64,000 nucleotides of DNA, from the NCBI GenBank assembly GCA_031213475.1, contig JARUPZ010000005.1, forward strand, positions 8,180,988 through 8,244,987, written 5' to 3'. This document shows, in pieces, positions 1 to 10,149 of the stretch (position 1 is its first letter; each line of letters opens with the position of its first letter). Source of the DNA: Nereocystis luetkeana. Its lineage: Eukaryota > Sar > Phaeophyceae > Laminariales > Laminariaceae. Both the position numbers and the translations under genes were made by a program. The notes beneath the pieces are model-generated. The model saw only the letters and a program-made list of their open reading frames with translations, had not been told where the DNA came from and searched no databases.

Positions 1-1056
1 TTGCGGCTCAACGCGGCCATCTTGTCGCCACGCGCGCTCCTGGTGGCCGGAGCGGATGCCACCCTCCGCATATATGGCGCCCTCAAAAGTGCGCCGCTGC
101 ACAAGGCCACCTACGACGGCTGGGTCGAGGTGGTCAGAGATACCGCTTGGTACGGCGTGAACTTGGACACCGCCGATGCCTGAGGCATGACTGGAATGCG
201 CCACGCCCCGTGGCAGAACAAGGCGGGCGTCGTGGACGCCCTCGTCGAAGCCGGAGCTAATGCCACTGTGGAGCGACTCGGCCGCGGTCTACCTGGCTCC
301 TCTGCACCCTTCAATATATCTCCGTTCAGGCCACGCGGACCTTCCTGAAGCATAGGATCGCCGCCGGAGTGTCGTGAAGAGATGGAACCAACCGAAATCC
401 GAGACCCATGCTCCACTTGCTGGCTCGAAGAGGCGGCCGGGATCGCGCGACTGAGATGGCGGACCTCCTCCTGAGGTGGGGTGCTGACGAGTCCGAAATG
501 GGTCGCCACGGCCTAACCGCTGCCGAGATAGTCGGCACCAACTGGTAACCACGAGATGACCTTGAGGCGATCAGCTCAGGAATCTACACATAATGGCGCC
601 TCGACACCGATGCCAACCGCGTGCGCGAGATGCTGACGAACGCTCCCGCCCCTGGCGTCGCGGCAAATTGCTGCTCCTGTGCCCCGCTCACAACCAAACA
701 ACAAGGAGAAGCAGTGCGAGTTGGCGGGAGGGGAAGGGGAAAGGGGCGCTTGCGAACGGCGGTGGGGGCGGTGGTCGTGATGGTAGCGTCGTCCCTTCAC
801 GCGTTGGTGTGGGGGTGTCAGAGGGGACAGCTGGGTGTAGCAAGTCTAAGAAAGCCCTGTCCAAGTCGACGATCGGGGGGCAAGGTCCAGTGGCGACAGC
901 AGCGGCGGCAGCGACAGCAGAAACAACGCCTGCAGTGAGGATGGCGGCGCGGGGGCGGCGGAAGACAGAGTCGGCGATTTTCACGGCGTCGTGGCGTCAC
1001 TCCTGGAGTTCAAGGACGAAGGCTCCTTCCAGAAGATCATGATGTACCAGGTATCT
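1..1056 (+). pseudogene. Ankyrin-repeat family gene copy 1, degenerate, cut by window start
   Basis: The first 180 bases read as an ankyrin unit (LLVAGADATLRIYGA, then SAPLHKATYDGWVEVV). The reading stops at a TGA at 181-183, where copy 3 of the family continues with HGFTAMHHAALQ. After the stop the matching frame resumes (NKAGVVDALVEAGAN), then frameshifts again. The C-terminal signature of the family is visible near 620-680 (NRVREMLTNAPA) and at 985-1050 (GVVASLLEFKDEGSFQKIMM), followed by a possible donor in TACCAG|GTATCT. In between lies Gly/Arg/Gln-rich low-complexity sequence. Ankyrin repeats are protein-binding scaffolds; nothing here gives a specific partner. Stops and frame changes argue for a pseudogene, though an intron could explain part of the linker break. 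Confidence 0.6.
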
Positions 1057-1909
1057 GTGAAGCGCCGGTGAAAACCTGCCTGGTTACCATGCAGATAGAA
1101 CTGCAGGCAAGTGCTGATGATGTTTTATGATAACACAATAAAACCTAGTAGACGCCAGCGGAGAGCCGAAGGCGGCAGTATACAGGCGGGGGAGAAATTT
1201 ATATTGATATCAGAGGTAAAGGCACAATCAGCCAGCCATTCTTGCCGACGCAGTCCGCTACCTGGCGGGGTAAATGTGGGGTGTGGGGTATGGGGTGCTC
1301 GGTATTTCTTGGATATCATTCATCCCGATTCGCCGTCTTCGACACTGACTGTAGCAAAATAATGAAACTTTGCACGTGATACTCAGGAATGCCTGCTAAG
1401 CTTGCACTAACAGCAAGCTAGATTAGCAACACGCAAAACACACCACAAACTATTGATAGGTGGGTGGTCTGCCGCACGTTACGTCGCGCATCCCACCTGG
1501 CCAAGCGTGCACAGCAGCCCCTCAGTCAGATAAAAAGTAGCAACGTTTCCACTTAGCTGCGGTCTTCTCGGAAACGTCGTCCTATACAGGCTATTACTAG
1601 TCCGAAGGCAGGACGGAGAGGCGGGGGGATGCGGCCTCCCGCTAGGCTGGAGCGAGTAGGCCGGTCACCCACTTGTATGCATCGCAAAAGAAAACAAGTT
1701 CCGTTCAAATCAACTTGCCGGGTGAGAGCACCCATTCATCAGGCGCACACACAACAGACCAGCAACACGAAGTATGACGGACGGGGAGGCTATGACACAG
1801 CAGCACTATAACTAGATTACAGGAGACCAGTACGTATAGCAGCGGCGAATCTTTTACTTCGTGATAGCCACCATCCAACCATTGTGCTCACAGGCAGTTC
1901 AGAAGAACC

Positions 1910-3440
1910 TCACGAAACCCCCTCCTGCTCAAACTCCAGCAGCGAAGATACGACGCCGTCAAAATCGACCTCGTTCTCCAGGACCCCCACATTCCTCCCG
2001 CTGCTACAACTATTGCCGCCACCACCAAAGCCGCCGACCTTGGTCGACGTTCTCTCGCACCTGCCCCCCCCTGCCACACAGGTCGAAGTCTCCACAACAG
2101 GGCGGGACGGCACAACGCCATTACCATCACCGCCGCTGCCGTCTCCCTTGCAAGCACCCTCTCCTCTACCACCCTCATCTCCCCCCCCCCCCTCTCCCAA
2201 TCCTTCTAGTTGTTCGGTTGCCTGCGAGGTACACGATAAGCAGCCCGCGGCGGCGCCAGACTCTGTCGGCAGAGGCATTTGACAGCAGCTCGCGCACGCG
2301 GCTGGCGACGGCCTCGATCCCGACTGTTGGACGGAAGACGTCGACGTTACGAAGACACCGACGTTGACGTCGATCACGTCGGACGGGGTGTTGCCGCGGT
2401 AGCACCGCTCGAAATCGTCGACACCCCATCTCAAGAGGAAGTCCACCATATCCGCTGCGCCCTCCGTGTCACCCTGTCGAGCGGTGATGTAGACAGGCGG
2501 GTTCGGAGTTGGGTAGCGGCCGCCGACAACCCCCGCTCTGATGGAAGCCCCGTGCCGCAGGAGGGTGATCATGGTCTCAAGGGCAAGGGGTACGTGGCGC
2601 AGTCGAGTGCCGCGGTGGTAATACTGGCCCCGGCCTCGATGAGATCGTCGACGGCACCCGCGTGGTCCTTCCGCGCGGCGTGGGTCAGGGTGGTGCAGTC
2701 TGTCTCTTCGCAGGAGGCGTCCAGGTCCACGCCGTGCTGGGAAAACTCTCTAAACGGCTCGACCTGGCCAGAGCGGGTAGCGATGTCCAACGGCGTCTTT
2801 TCACCACTTCCGGGTTCGCAGAAGCGGAGATTGACGACTGTGCCGGCGGCTAGGGGGGCACCCGCCGTGACGACGTTGCCGTACTCAGCCCCTATGAAGA
2901 GGGGAGACCAGTTGGTGTCCCTCCATCTCGGGTATTTGACCTCTTCGTAACGCAGGAGGATGGCCGTTACGTCGCCGCAATCTGGTCGGCAGGACGCAAA
3001 GTGGTGCGATGTGAAGCCCTCACTGGTTGGGGCGTCAATGTCGGCTACATCAGAGAGGAGCAGGTCGATGAGGGCTGCTAATAGCTCCACCCGACCGTTA
3101 TTCACGGCGCGCTGCAAGGGCGTGAAGCCGCTGGGGCTGGCATCGTTCACGTCCACCCCGTGATCCAGGAGGACTCTCACGACTTCCGGGTGGCCCATGA
3201 GAGCTGCCACGCCTAGCAAAGATGGTCCGTCTATACCATCGCGGATGTTGGCGTCTATTACTCTGATCTGAGGGTCCTTCTGCGCCGGGAGAAGGTCGAG
3301 CAATACCTCGTGGAAGAGGGACGTCATTCCCAGGCGATCATTGGCTTCCTCTTGCTATGCCTGCGCCTTCTTGAGCAGCTCGGCGGTTTTTTCGCAGTTG
3401 AATTTCGCTGATTGCAAAACACCTCGATCAGACCCGCCAT
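1910..3440 (-). pseudogene. Ankyrin-repeat family gene copy 2, frameshifted
   Basis: Read on the minus strand, an ATG at 3440 opens with MAGLIEVF, matching the MAGLIDLM start of copy 3. The frame then shifts and meets a TAG at 3355-3357. From 3327 to 2569 a 252-codon open frame encodes four to six ankyrin-like units (GPSLLGVAALMGHPEVVRVLL, GFTPLQRAVNNGRVELLAAL, EKTPLDIATRSGQVEPF, TTLTHAARKDHAGAVDDLIE). A one-base frame change near 2585 moves the homology into the next frame, which runs to 1910 (MITLLRHGASIRAG, then MVDFLLRWGVDDFERCYRGN). The tail has the Gly-rich linker and the family signature GVVSSLLEFEQEGVS. Together the stop and shifts suggest a recently inactivated gene. Sequencing error or unusual splicing cannot be excluded for the 2585 shift alone. 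Confidence 0.65.
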
Positions 3441-4160
3441 GATACCTGCTGCAACATCTCGTCGGGAGAAAACAAGCACCCAAGCAAGCAGTCAAGCCAC
3501 TCACAGCTGACAACTACTGCGTGTTCGTACGGTTGTTGCTACTGCTGCGTGCTGTACCCGTGTATCATCCCGCTCGATCAATGGGGAACCGATTATCACG
3601 ACTACGAGGCGAGATGACCACGGGGACATTTACAAGCCATACGTGCATTTCAGGCCTTGCGCTTCGGGTTGGAGATAGGGTTTATTGGAGATAGGATCGG
3701 GGTTAGTGTTAGTTGCCGGTCTCCAGGGCTGTGAGAACTTCAATGATGGGGACTTGATGTGATATTTACCTGAGTTTAGAGTTCATTCAGCAAGAAAAAC
3801 GCTGCTGCAGGGCTCAGCTGTCGTTTTACGCTGCTCTGTGGGAGTTGGTGGGTATACTAGAGAGGACGGCTGTAATAGGAAAAAGCAAATCGCTGGGCAT
3901 GAAACCCGGGGATGGTTCGTAAATGTCCCAGTAGTCGTGATTCAAAACTCGCCTACGTAGTCGTGGTTATCAGTTTCTCCCCGATAAATGACCGCTGCGT
4001 GGGTCTGCAAGTATTGGTGAAGCGGCTATGAAAGGGGTTTAATTCTTCGTCCCGCCGCACTCCTGCCTTCCGCCTCACACACGCACGTACACCGGCCTAC
4101 ACTTTGTTTGCGTGTGATTTGTGAGCAGTGAGCTCGCTGTACTTGTCAATCTGTTGCGGC
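3441..4160. other. Spacer between divergent ankyrin copies
   Basis: This 720-bp spacer separates the starts of copy 2 (minus, ATG at 3440) and copy 3 (plus, ATG at 4161), so it would have held both promoters if the copies were once active. I see no open frame, clear TATA box or repeat longer than about 15 bp. Confidence 0.4.
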
Positions 4161-5126
4161 ATGGCGGGTCTGATCGACTTGATGATATCGGCCAACTTTG
4201 ACTCCGAAACATCGCCGAGCTGCTCCTGCACGAGGAGGCCAATGAAGACCCTCTGGATATAATATCCATCTTCAAGGCGACGGTGCTCGTCATTCTCTCT
4301 GCGTTGAAGACCCCCCTGGCCGGGGGCGTGGACGCAGGCCTGCACTATGGTGATAGGCGCGAGATATCCGCGCTGGAAATGGCAGCACTCGTGGAATCTG
4401 GCAGTCGTGAGAACCCTTCTTCTAGCACGAGGTGGTTATCGACGAATGTAGCTTCGACAAAGATTCGGTGTTGCAAAACGCGGTGGTGCATGACCGGGCA
4501 GACCTACTGTAGATATCGTCAACCTGCTCCTCTTTGCCTGACCCGACATGGACACTTGAACAACCAAGAGCTTCACGCTTATGCACTTGGCTGCCTACCT
4601 GTCGGATTCCGACGACGCCGCGGCTACCTTCCTGTATTGCGGAGTGGCCAAGGAGGCGATCGCTAGCTGTGGCCGCTCGGCTCTCCACTGCGAGGCCGCG
4701 CACGGCCACCTCGTCGCCACGTGAGCCCTCGTAGCGGCTGGTGCGGACGTCACCCTTCGCATTGACGGCGTCTTCACAAGCGCGCCGCTGGACAAGGCTG
4801 CCTACTACGGCGAGGTCGAAGTAGTCAGCTCGCCCGGCACGGCTTGGACTTGGATGCTGCCGATGCCCATGGCTTTACTGCAATGCACCACGCCGCGTTG
4901 CAAAATAGTGCGGGCGTCGTGGATGCCCTCGTCGAGGCCGAGGCCGACCCCAATGCGGAGCGACGGGGCCATGAGGTAACCCCGCTTCTCTGCGCCCTAG
5001 ACTACCTCTGCGTGGAAGCCATGAGAGCGTTCCTGAGGCGTGGGGTCCCCGTCCGTCCCAACCGAAGATACAGCCCTCTGCTCTACTTGGCGGCTGAACA
5101 GGACGGCAAGTGTGGCTCGACGGAGG
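4161..5126 (+). pseudogene. Ankyrin-repeat family gene copy 3, degenerate
   Basis: An ATG at 4161 opens MAGLIDLMISANFDSET. A one-base shift near 4212 moves the homology to AELLLHEEANEDPLDIISIF. The ankyrin units that follow (FTLMHLAAYLSDSDDAAATF, RSALHCEAAHGHLVAT, then AGADVTLRIDGVFTSAPLDK) are broken by a TGA at 4722-4724 and a further shift near 4830. The cleanest part is 4844-5126 (GFTAMHHAALQNSAGVVDAL). A donor-like GAG|GTAAGA at 5126/5127 could be the old exon end. The copy is paralogous to the fragment at 1-550 and keeps the residues that copy 1 lost to its stop codon. Confidence 0.6.
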
Positions 5127-5139
5127 TAAGAATCTCTTG

Positions 5140-5880
5140 AGGTAGGGCACGGACGGGTCCAAGCTCGACAGGTACATCATGATTGTCCGGAATGGCCCTT
5201 TCTCCTTGAACTCCAGGAGAGACGCCACGACGCCGCCACAGTCGCTGCCTCTGTCTTCCACCGCCCTCGCGCCGCCACTCTCTTACTGCAGCCGTTACTG
5301 TTGTCGCTCCCGCCACCGCCGGTGCCTCCGGGCCTTACCCGTCCATCGCCGGCCTCGGACCGCGTTTGTTCGCGCTTGCCACGCCCACTCATCGCCACCA
5401 ACACCCCCACGCCAGCGCGTAGTGCAACGGGACTGCGCTACCACCACCACCGCTGACGCCGGCCCCACCACTATTCGCAAGCGCCCCCTCCTCCGTCTCT
5501 CGCCCCCCCCCTGCCATCCAACTCCCATTAACTCTCCTCTTTGTTTTGGTTGCGAACGAGGCACTGGACCAGCAGTCCGCGGCGACACCAGGCCCTGTCG
5601 GCGGGGGCGCATGCCAGCAGAGCCCACCTTGCCGTACGGTGCGGTGCGGTACGGTACGGTAAACTGCATAATAGTATGTCAGGTATACAGTACGGGAAGG
5701 TACGGTACGGTTCGGTATGATACCGCAAGGTACGATATACAACACGGTACCTGCGATACCTTCTGAGGAATCCTCTTCGATGCCCGACAATCCCAAGCTA
5801 GATTCCGCCAAGGGCTCCACGCTCGACGCTTCTCCCCACTGCCCGTTGACAGCCGCGCCGCCGCTTTCGGCGACCCGCAC
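5140..5880 (-). pseudogene. Ankyrin-family C-terminal fragment (copy 4)
   Basis: On the minus strand this stretch carries only the C-terminal half of the family: PADRAWCRRGLLVQCLVRNQ near 5590-5530 (compare DRVWRRRGLLIVYLAGN in copy 2) and GVVASLLEFKEKGPFRTIMM near 5240-5170. No ankyrin units precede it on this strand. It faces copy 3 tail to tail. At 5633-5760 lies a (GGTACGGTAC)-type tract. This is probably a truncated, inverted duplicate. Confidence 0.5.
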
Positions 5881-6205
5881 CTCGCGACTGCTTTCCAGCC
5901 CACCCTTCGCCCCCCACCATTCCCGCCTTCACCTCCACCCCCACCCCCTCTCCCACCCCCACCCCTTCCCATTCCTCTGCTACGCGCCCCACCTCCTTCT
6001 CTCCCTCCCAGCGGGCCGGAATTTTGAGAAGTACAAGGCAGAAGTAGAAGCAAGGATAGAAAAAAGGGAAAGGCTAGCGCTACGGAACAAGGTGGTATCG
6101 GAAAACACTCAAGAGATATACGGGGATTGAGGGAAGGAATACGAATGAAAACGTATTTGAATGGTCCAATGGACTTCGCTAAAACGCTGAAACTGCGGTT
6201 TTGTG
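5881..6205. other. Pyrimidine-rich low-complexity spacer
   Basis: CCCCAC/CTCCCT-rich DNA from 5881 to about 6010 is followed by 200 bp of unremarkable sequence leading into the LINE remnant. No gene seen. Confidence 0.4.
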
Positions 6206-6640
6206 TAGGTGACCTAGATCTGCCCAAGGAAGAAAGAGTTATAACAGTAGCCGGGAGGAGGAGGAAATAGATGCACAGATGTGCCCGTGTGGCAAAGCAA
6301 TAGAGAGTAGAACTCACATAGTAGGAGAATGTGAAAATATACGAGGTGGAATGGGATGTGTTAGAAGAGGGGATGAGGGAAACAGACGAATGTGGCATGG
6401 AGGAGTTTGATACACTCGATGGCAGCGAGAAAACGATCGCTAACTTGAGAGATAGATGGTGGCCACAGGCGGCCAGACAGGAAGGGGATAAGATTAGCAA
6501 AAAGTCTTTAATGTAATACATGGAAACAATGTAATGAGCGCCCAAATGTTGGAGGTGTCTTTATTAGGAGTAGCGACGGTGCTCCGTCTCGAAAGGGATG
6601 CATGGTCAACGGTCAAATTACTAAGGCAAGCAACAACTGA
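6206..6640 (+). mobile_element. 5'-truncated non-LTR retrotransposon (LINE) 3' end
   Basis: Near 6279-6335 one frame reads CPCGKAIESRTHIVGECE, a C-x-C-x(8)-H-x(4)-C arrangement typical of the Cys/His cluster at the end of LINE reverse-transcriptase proteins. A one-base shift near 6340 moves the homology to a second frame (DVLEEGMRETDECGMEEF, then GSEKTIANLRDRWWPQAARQ) that ends at a TAA at 6514-6516. A 3' untranslated tail follows, which recurs at 24,006-24,215 and in minus-strand pieces near 19.8-20.3 kb. The family assignment rests on the Cys/His motif and the repeated 3' tail; no reverse-transcriptase core is present here. Confidence 0.5.
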
Positions 6641-7385
6641 GGACGCCTCCCCCCTCCCCAGCGGGCCGCCTTGTCACGCGTCGCGCTGACCGCCGACACC
6701 CGCAGCCCCAGTCCCCGGGTCGACATTATTCCTGCTCCTGCCAGTCCTGCCGGTCATGGGCAGCACGGACGCCGCGTTCTGCCGCCAGCGCGAGGTGGCA
6801 CTGCAGAGGCTGCTGCTGCTGGCCACTTGCCGGACGCTGAGACCAGCCCCGCGGAGACGCGAGCGTCGGCCACGGGGGCGGCGACTCTCGTCGCCGTCCC
6901 CCCTCCCTCCCTCCCACCACCACAAACTCGACCACCACTACCGCCGCTGCCGCCGGATACAGTGTTGCTAGCGCCGCTACGGCTACCGCTTGCGCTGCTG
7001 CTACCGCCGCCTCCGCTACCGGTAGAGATATCGCGTGTGTCGCCGGCGGAGGCGGCGGGGGGGGAGTGGGGTGGCGGGGAAAGCAGGAAATCCGTGAAAC
7101 GTGACGGACGCGGAAGTTGACGGCGAGGAACTTGTCACTGTCCGGCGGCGACGCGGGGGGGGGTCCTTCTCGGCGGCGTCGGCGACGCTGCCGCCGCCGC
7201 CGTTGGGGGCAGTGACATCAGCTCTCAGACATAATTACTACTGTGGGCTACTGCATTGTAATCAGTACTACTGCTTTAGTATCGTACTGCTGTAGCCTCT
7301 GGGTCCGTGATGCGTGCTTTTGTTGCGCGTTTGTATTGCTGGTGTGTTGTGTGTATGTTATGGTATCCCCTCTAACCTGTTGCGG
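6641..7385. other. Low-complexity CCG/CTG-rich region
   Basis: Proline/arginine/alanine-coding low complexity occurs in all frames (CCGCCGCTGCC type), with G runs at 7056-7075 and 7156-7163. I see no conserved protein; the open frames here follow from the codon bias of the repeat. Confidence 0.4.
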
Positions 7386-7388
7386 CAA

Positions 7389-7622
7389 TATGGTTTGTAG
7401 CAAGCGTCCCCTCATCATACCTGTCAGGCGGTATCGCCTGCGCTTCTGATGAGTGCCTCACCCCTTCGTTCAGAAGATATCTGGCGAGGCAAGCAGCAAC
7501 TAATACAGGGGTGTACAACTTCTACTATCATCAAGCACGTTGTGTGAGTGACCAGAGCAGAACCAAAGGCATCACCTGCTAGCTGTAGTCGATCCCTAGG
7601 CCCATGCTGCCTCACACTCAAC
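7389..7622 (+). repeat. Direct repeat A, left copy
   Basis: This copy of about 230 bp matches 7889-8117 almost throughout: both run from TAGCAAGCGTCC through TCTGATGAGTGCCT and CTGGCGAGGCAAGCAGCAAC to CTAGGCCCAT. The two copies enclose about 270 bp of unrelated sequence. The arrangement resembles a miniature LTR element, but I find no primer-binding site after the left copy and no purine tract before the right copy. Confidence 0.7.
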
Positions 7623-7888
7623 ACTGGCGTCGTCGACTAGACGCTTTTGGCAGCTGTTCCAGGTCTGATTTGTTGTTCTCTGCCGACGATTTTCGCAGTG
7701 TCCACGTGCAATCGGCTACAGCCTTATAGGTTAGAGGTGTGGGAGTGGATTGTGACACGCCGTATCTTCGATTCATTATCCGAATTCTCCAGATTGGTCT
7801 GGTTCGTGCCCAATTTCTATGGATCTGCATGTACGGCCCTTCAGGGTGGGCTAGCGATATGGTATATTCTCTACCCTGCTGGGTCATT

Positions 7889-8117
7889 ATGATTGGTAGC
7901 AAGCGTCCGCTCATCATACCTGGCAGGCGTCATCGCCTGCCTTTCTGATGAGTGCCTTGCCCCTTCGTTCTGAAGACATCTGGCGAGGCAAGCAGCAACT
8001 AATAAAAGAGCCTACAACTTCTAACATCGTCAAGCACCTTTTATAAGTCAGAACAGAGCCGAAGGCATCACCTAGCAGTAGTCGGTCTCTAGGCCCATAA
8101 TACCTTACACTTATCAT
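7889..8117 (+). repeat. Direct repeat A, right copy
   Basis: Partner of 7389-7622, diverged by scattered substitutions and small indels. The divergence says the duplication is not recent. There is no clear short target duplication outside the pair. Confidence 0.7.
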
Positions 8118-9340
8118 GTACCAGTGTGCCCGGTAAATATACCGCTCTCAGACGGCCGTTAATTCAAACGGGACGCGGTTCGGAGTAGAGACATTTTGTC
8201 CTGGGCGTTGACGTACCGTCAGCGTATTCTGTTGAGAATCTCGTGACCGAACCCACCCTTGCTCCGTAGCAAGGTCTGCAAGGAGTCGGTTGCCTTTGTT
8301 CCACCTTGTCGCATGGTTCACAACACTGTGTGTCTCGTGTCTCAGCAATAACACTATATTTGTTTTTTTATCCTCCGGCGGATTGGTAAAAATAAAGCTT
8401 AAGCTCACCACATTTCCACGTTCGGCTCGATATGGTTCCTAATCGGTTGAGCTCCTCAAGTCAACCACCACGAGCTACGGTAATGTGGTACGTTTTCTAG
8501 TATCTTTGTTATGGGACTATTAATAGCTCATACATGTCTGGTAGAAATAGTGGTCGGGTTGCGGGAACAAACTTCTCTAAAGTCTTACTTCGGGCGAGAT
8601 ATTGAGCTCCTCATGTGACGAGCTCAGGAAAAAAAATACCGCCACCCCTACCGTGGCATTGCTCGTCTTCCGAATCCTTACATTGAAGTTTGGGCACCGA
8701 AGTTCCTAGTCAAGTATAACCACAACACACATTTGTTTGTCGCGTAGTCGAGTCAGCTACCCGATGGTCACCCATCCTTGGCGACCGCTCTCTCGGTTCG
8801 ATCGGAACCATGCGCTCCGCCGTCCCCCTCTCTCTCGCGCGCGGAGGCTACACGTAGGCCCCTCGCACCGCGTGCGCGGGAGCCACTGAGTCTCGCAACA
8901 CTCGTTTGACGACTCCATGCCACGGTGCAAACAATTGACAGCATGCAAAGAAACGCAGACTTCCTACTGAAACAGACCAGCAGCTCTTTTCGACCCGTGC
9001 TTGTGCAACGCTCCTCTCTCGACAACCGCGTACCAGCCAGGCACAAGACCAGGCGCCCCTGCGCCCCCGGCCTTCTGTTCCGCCCTCTTCCCGCGTGGGT
9101 ACGCGAAAACCCACGTCGGCCACGCCCTTCCCCGTCTTGAGCACGTGCCGAGAGCTAAAAAAAGGATACCTCAACCCGTTGTAGTGGCGTGATTTGTAAG
9201 GTCAAGGTTGCTCGAGGATGGTGTCAAAATGCATGTGATCTGAAAATCGTCAGGCCAAGAAAATGTTCGTACCTGTGAAAGGAAGCAAGACCGGCCACAA
9301 TACAAGGAATACCTCCTTGGTACACCAGTATACATCATTA
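8118..9340. other. Unassigned intergenic DNA
   Basis: No gene recognised. Short open frames on both strands (for example 8148-8411 minus, 8925-9140 plus) show no motif, and their composition is not distinct from the surroundings. Confidence 0.35.
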
Positions 9341-9354
9341 CAGATTTTTTTGTT

Positions 9355-9440
9355 TTAGGGTTGTTCCAGGATTGATTCGAGGCCCAGCATAGCTTTTCCC
9401 CCTATTGATTCGAGGCCCAGCGTAGCTTTTTTCCCTAGTT
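9355..9440 (+). repeat. Short tandem duplication
   Basis: The segment TTGATTCGAGGCCCAGC-TAGCTTTT occurs twice in a row, starting near 9372 and 9406. The spacing is about 34 bp. Confidence 0.7.
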
Positions 9441-9959
9441 GGGACCGCCAAAAACACCGATATATACACTCCGCGAGAGCGGCATGCACTGAATTTTCCG
9501 AAATGGCTTGAAAAACAAATGGACACAAAATGGTTTGGAAAACGAATTGTTAGCCAAATCGTGGTGCTCAGGGCACAAGGCATTCGAGAAGACCCCTTCG
9601 TCATTTTGGACAAATCGTTGTGCTCAAGCCAAAAAAGAACCGGAGAAGGTGGGAATTGGCGCAGACGCCGTTCTGCGTGCCAGGTACCGAGACTCGTAGC
9701 CGTCTGGGGGGCAATCGTTCCGGATCGGATTGACGAACCTTTTAAAATTGTTTTTGCGTTATTTTCCAGGGTCATGCCTGGATTTAATGTAGACTGAGAA
9801 CAGGTGCAAGCAAAGGCCTTACATCGGCCACCCTTATCGAGGAGCGTGGTTTCTGATTTTTTTGCTCGTTTTCAGTCGAGAAATCCGGCAAAGAAAGCCA
9901 GGGGCGGGAAACGAGTCAGGAAAATGAACATAAACCAAACTTCAGAGACGGTTATTTAA

Positions 9960-10145
9960 TAAGGTGTTCTTCTGCCAGACAAAAGTACCACACGCCGGCA
10001 TATAAAAACACCCAGAAATAAGAAATACGAGCAGGGGGGGAGATTTTCTGAATTCGGGGAAACATTTAATACTCCGTAGCATTCTTCTGCCAGACAAATT
10101 AAGTGCCACACGCCGGAATATAAAAAACACATACCTAAGCCATAA
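9960..10145 (+). repeat. Direct duplication of about 120-bp period
   Basis: TTCTTCTGCCAGACAAA followed by CCACACGCCGG and ATATAAAAA occurs near 9966 and again near 10083. The second copy has a small insertion. No protein coding was seen. Confidence 0.65.
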
Positions 10146-10149
10146 TTAA

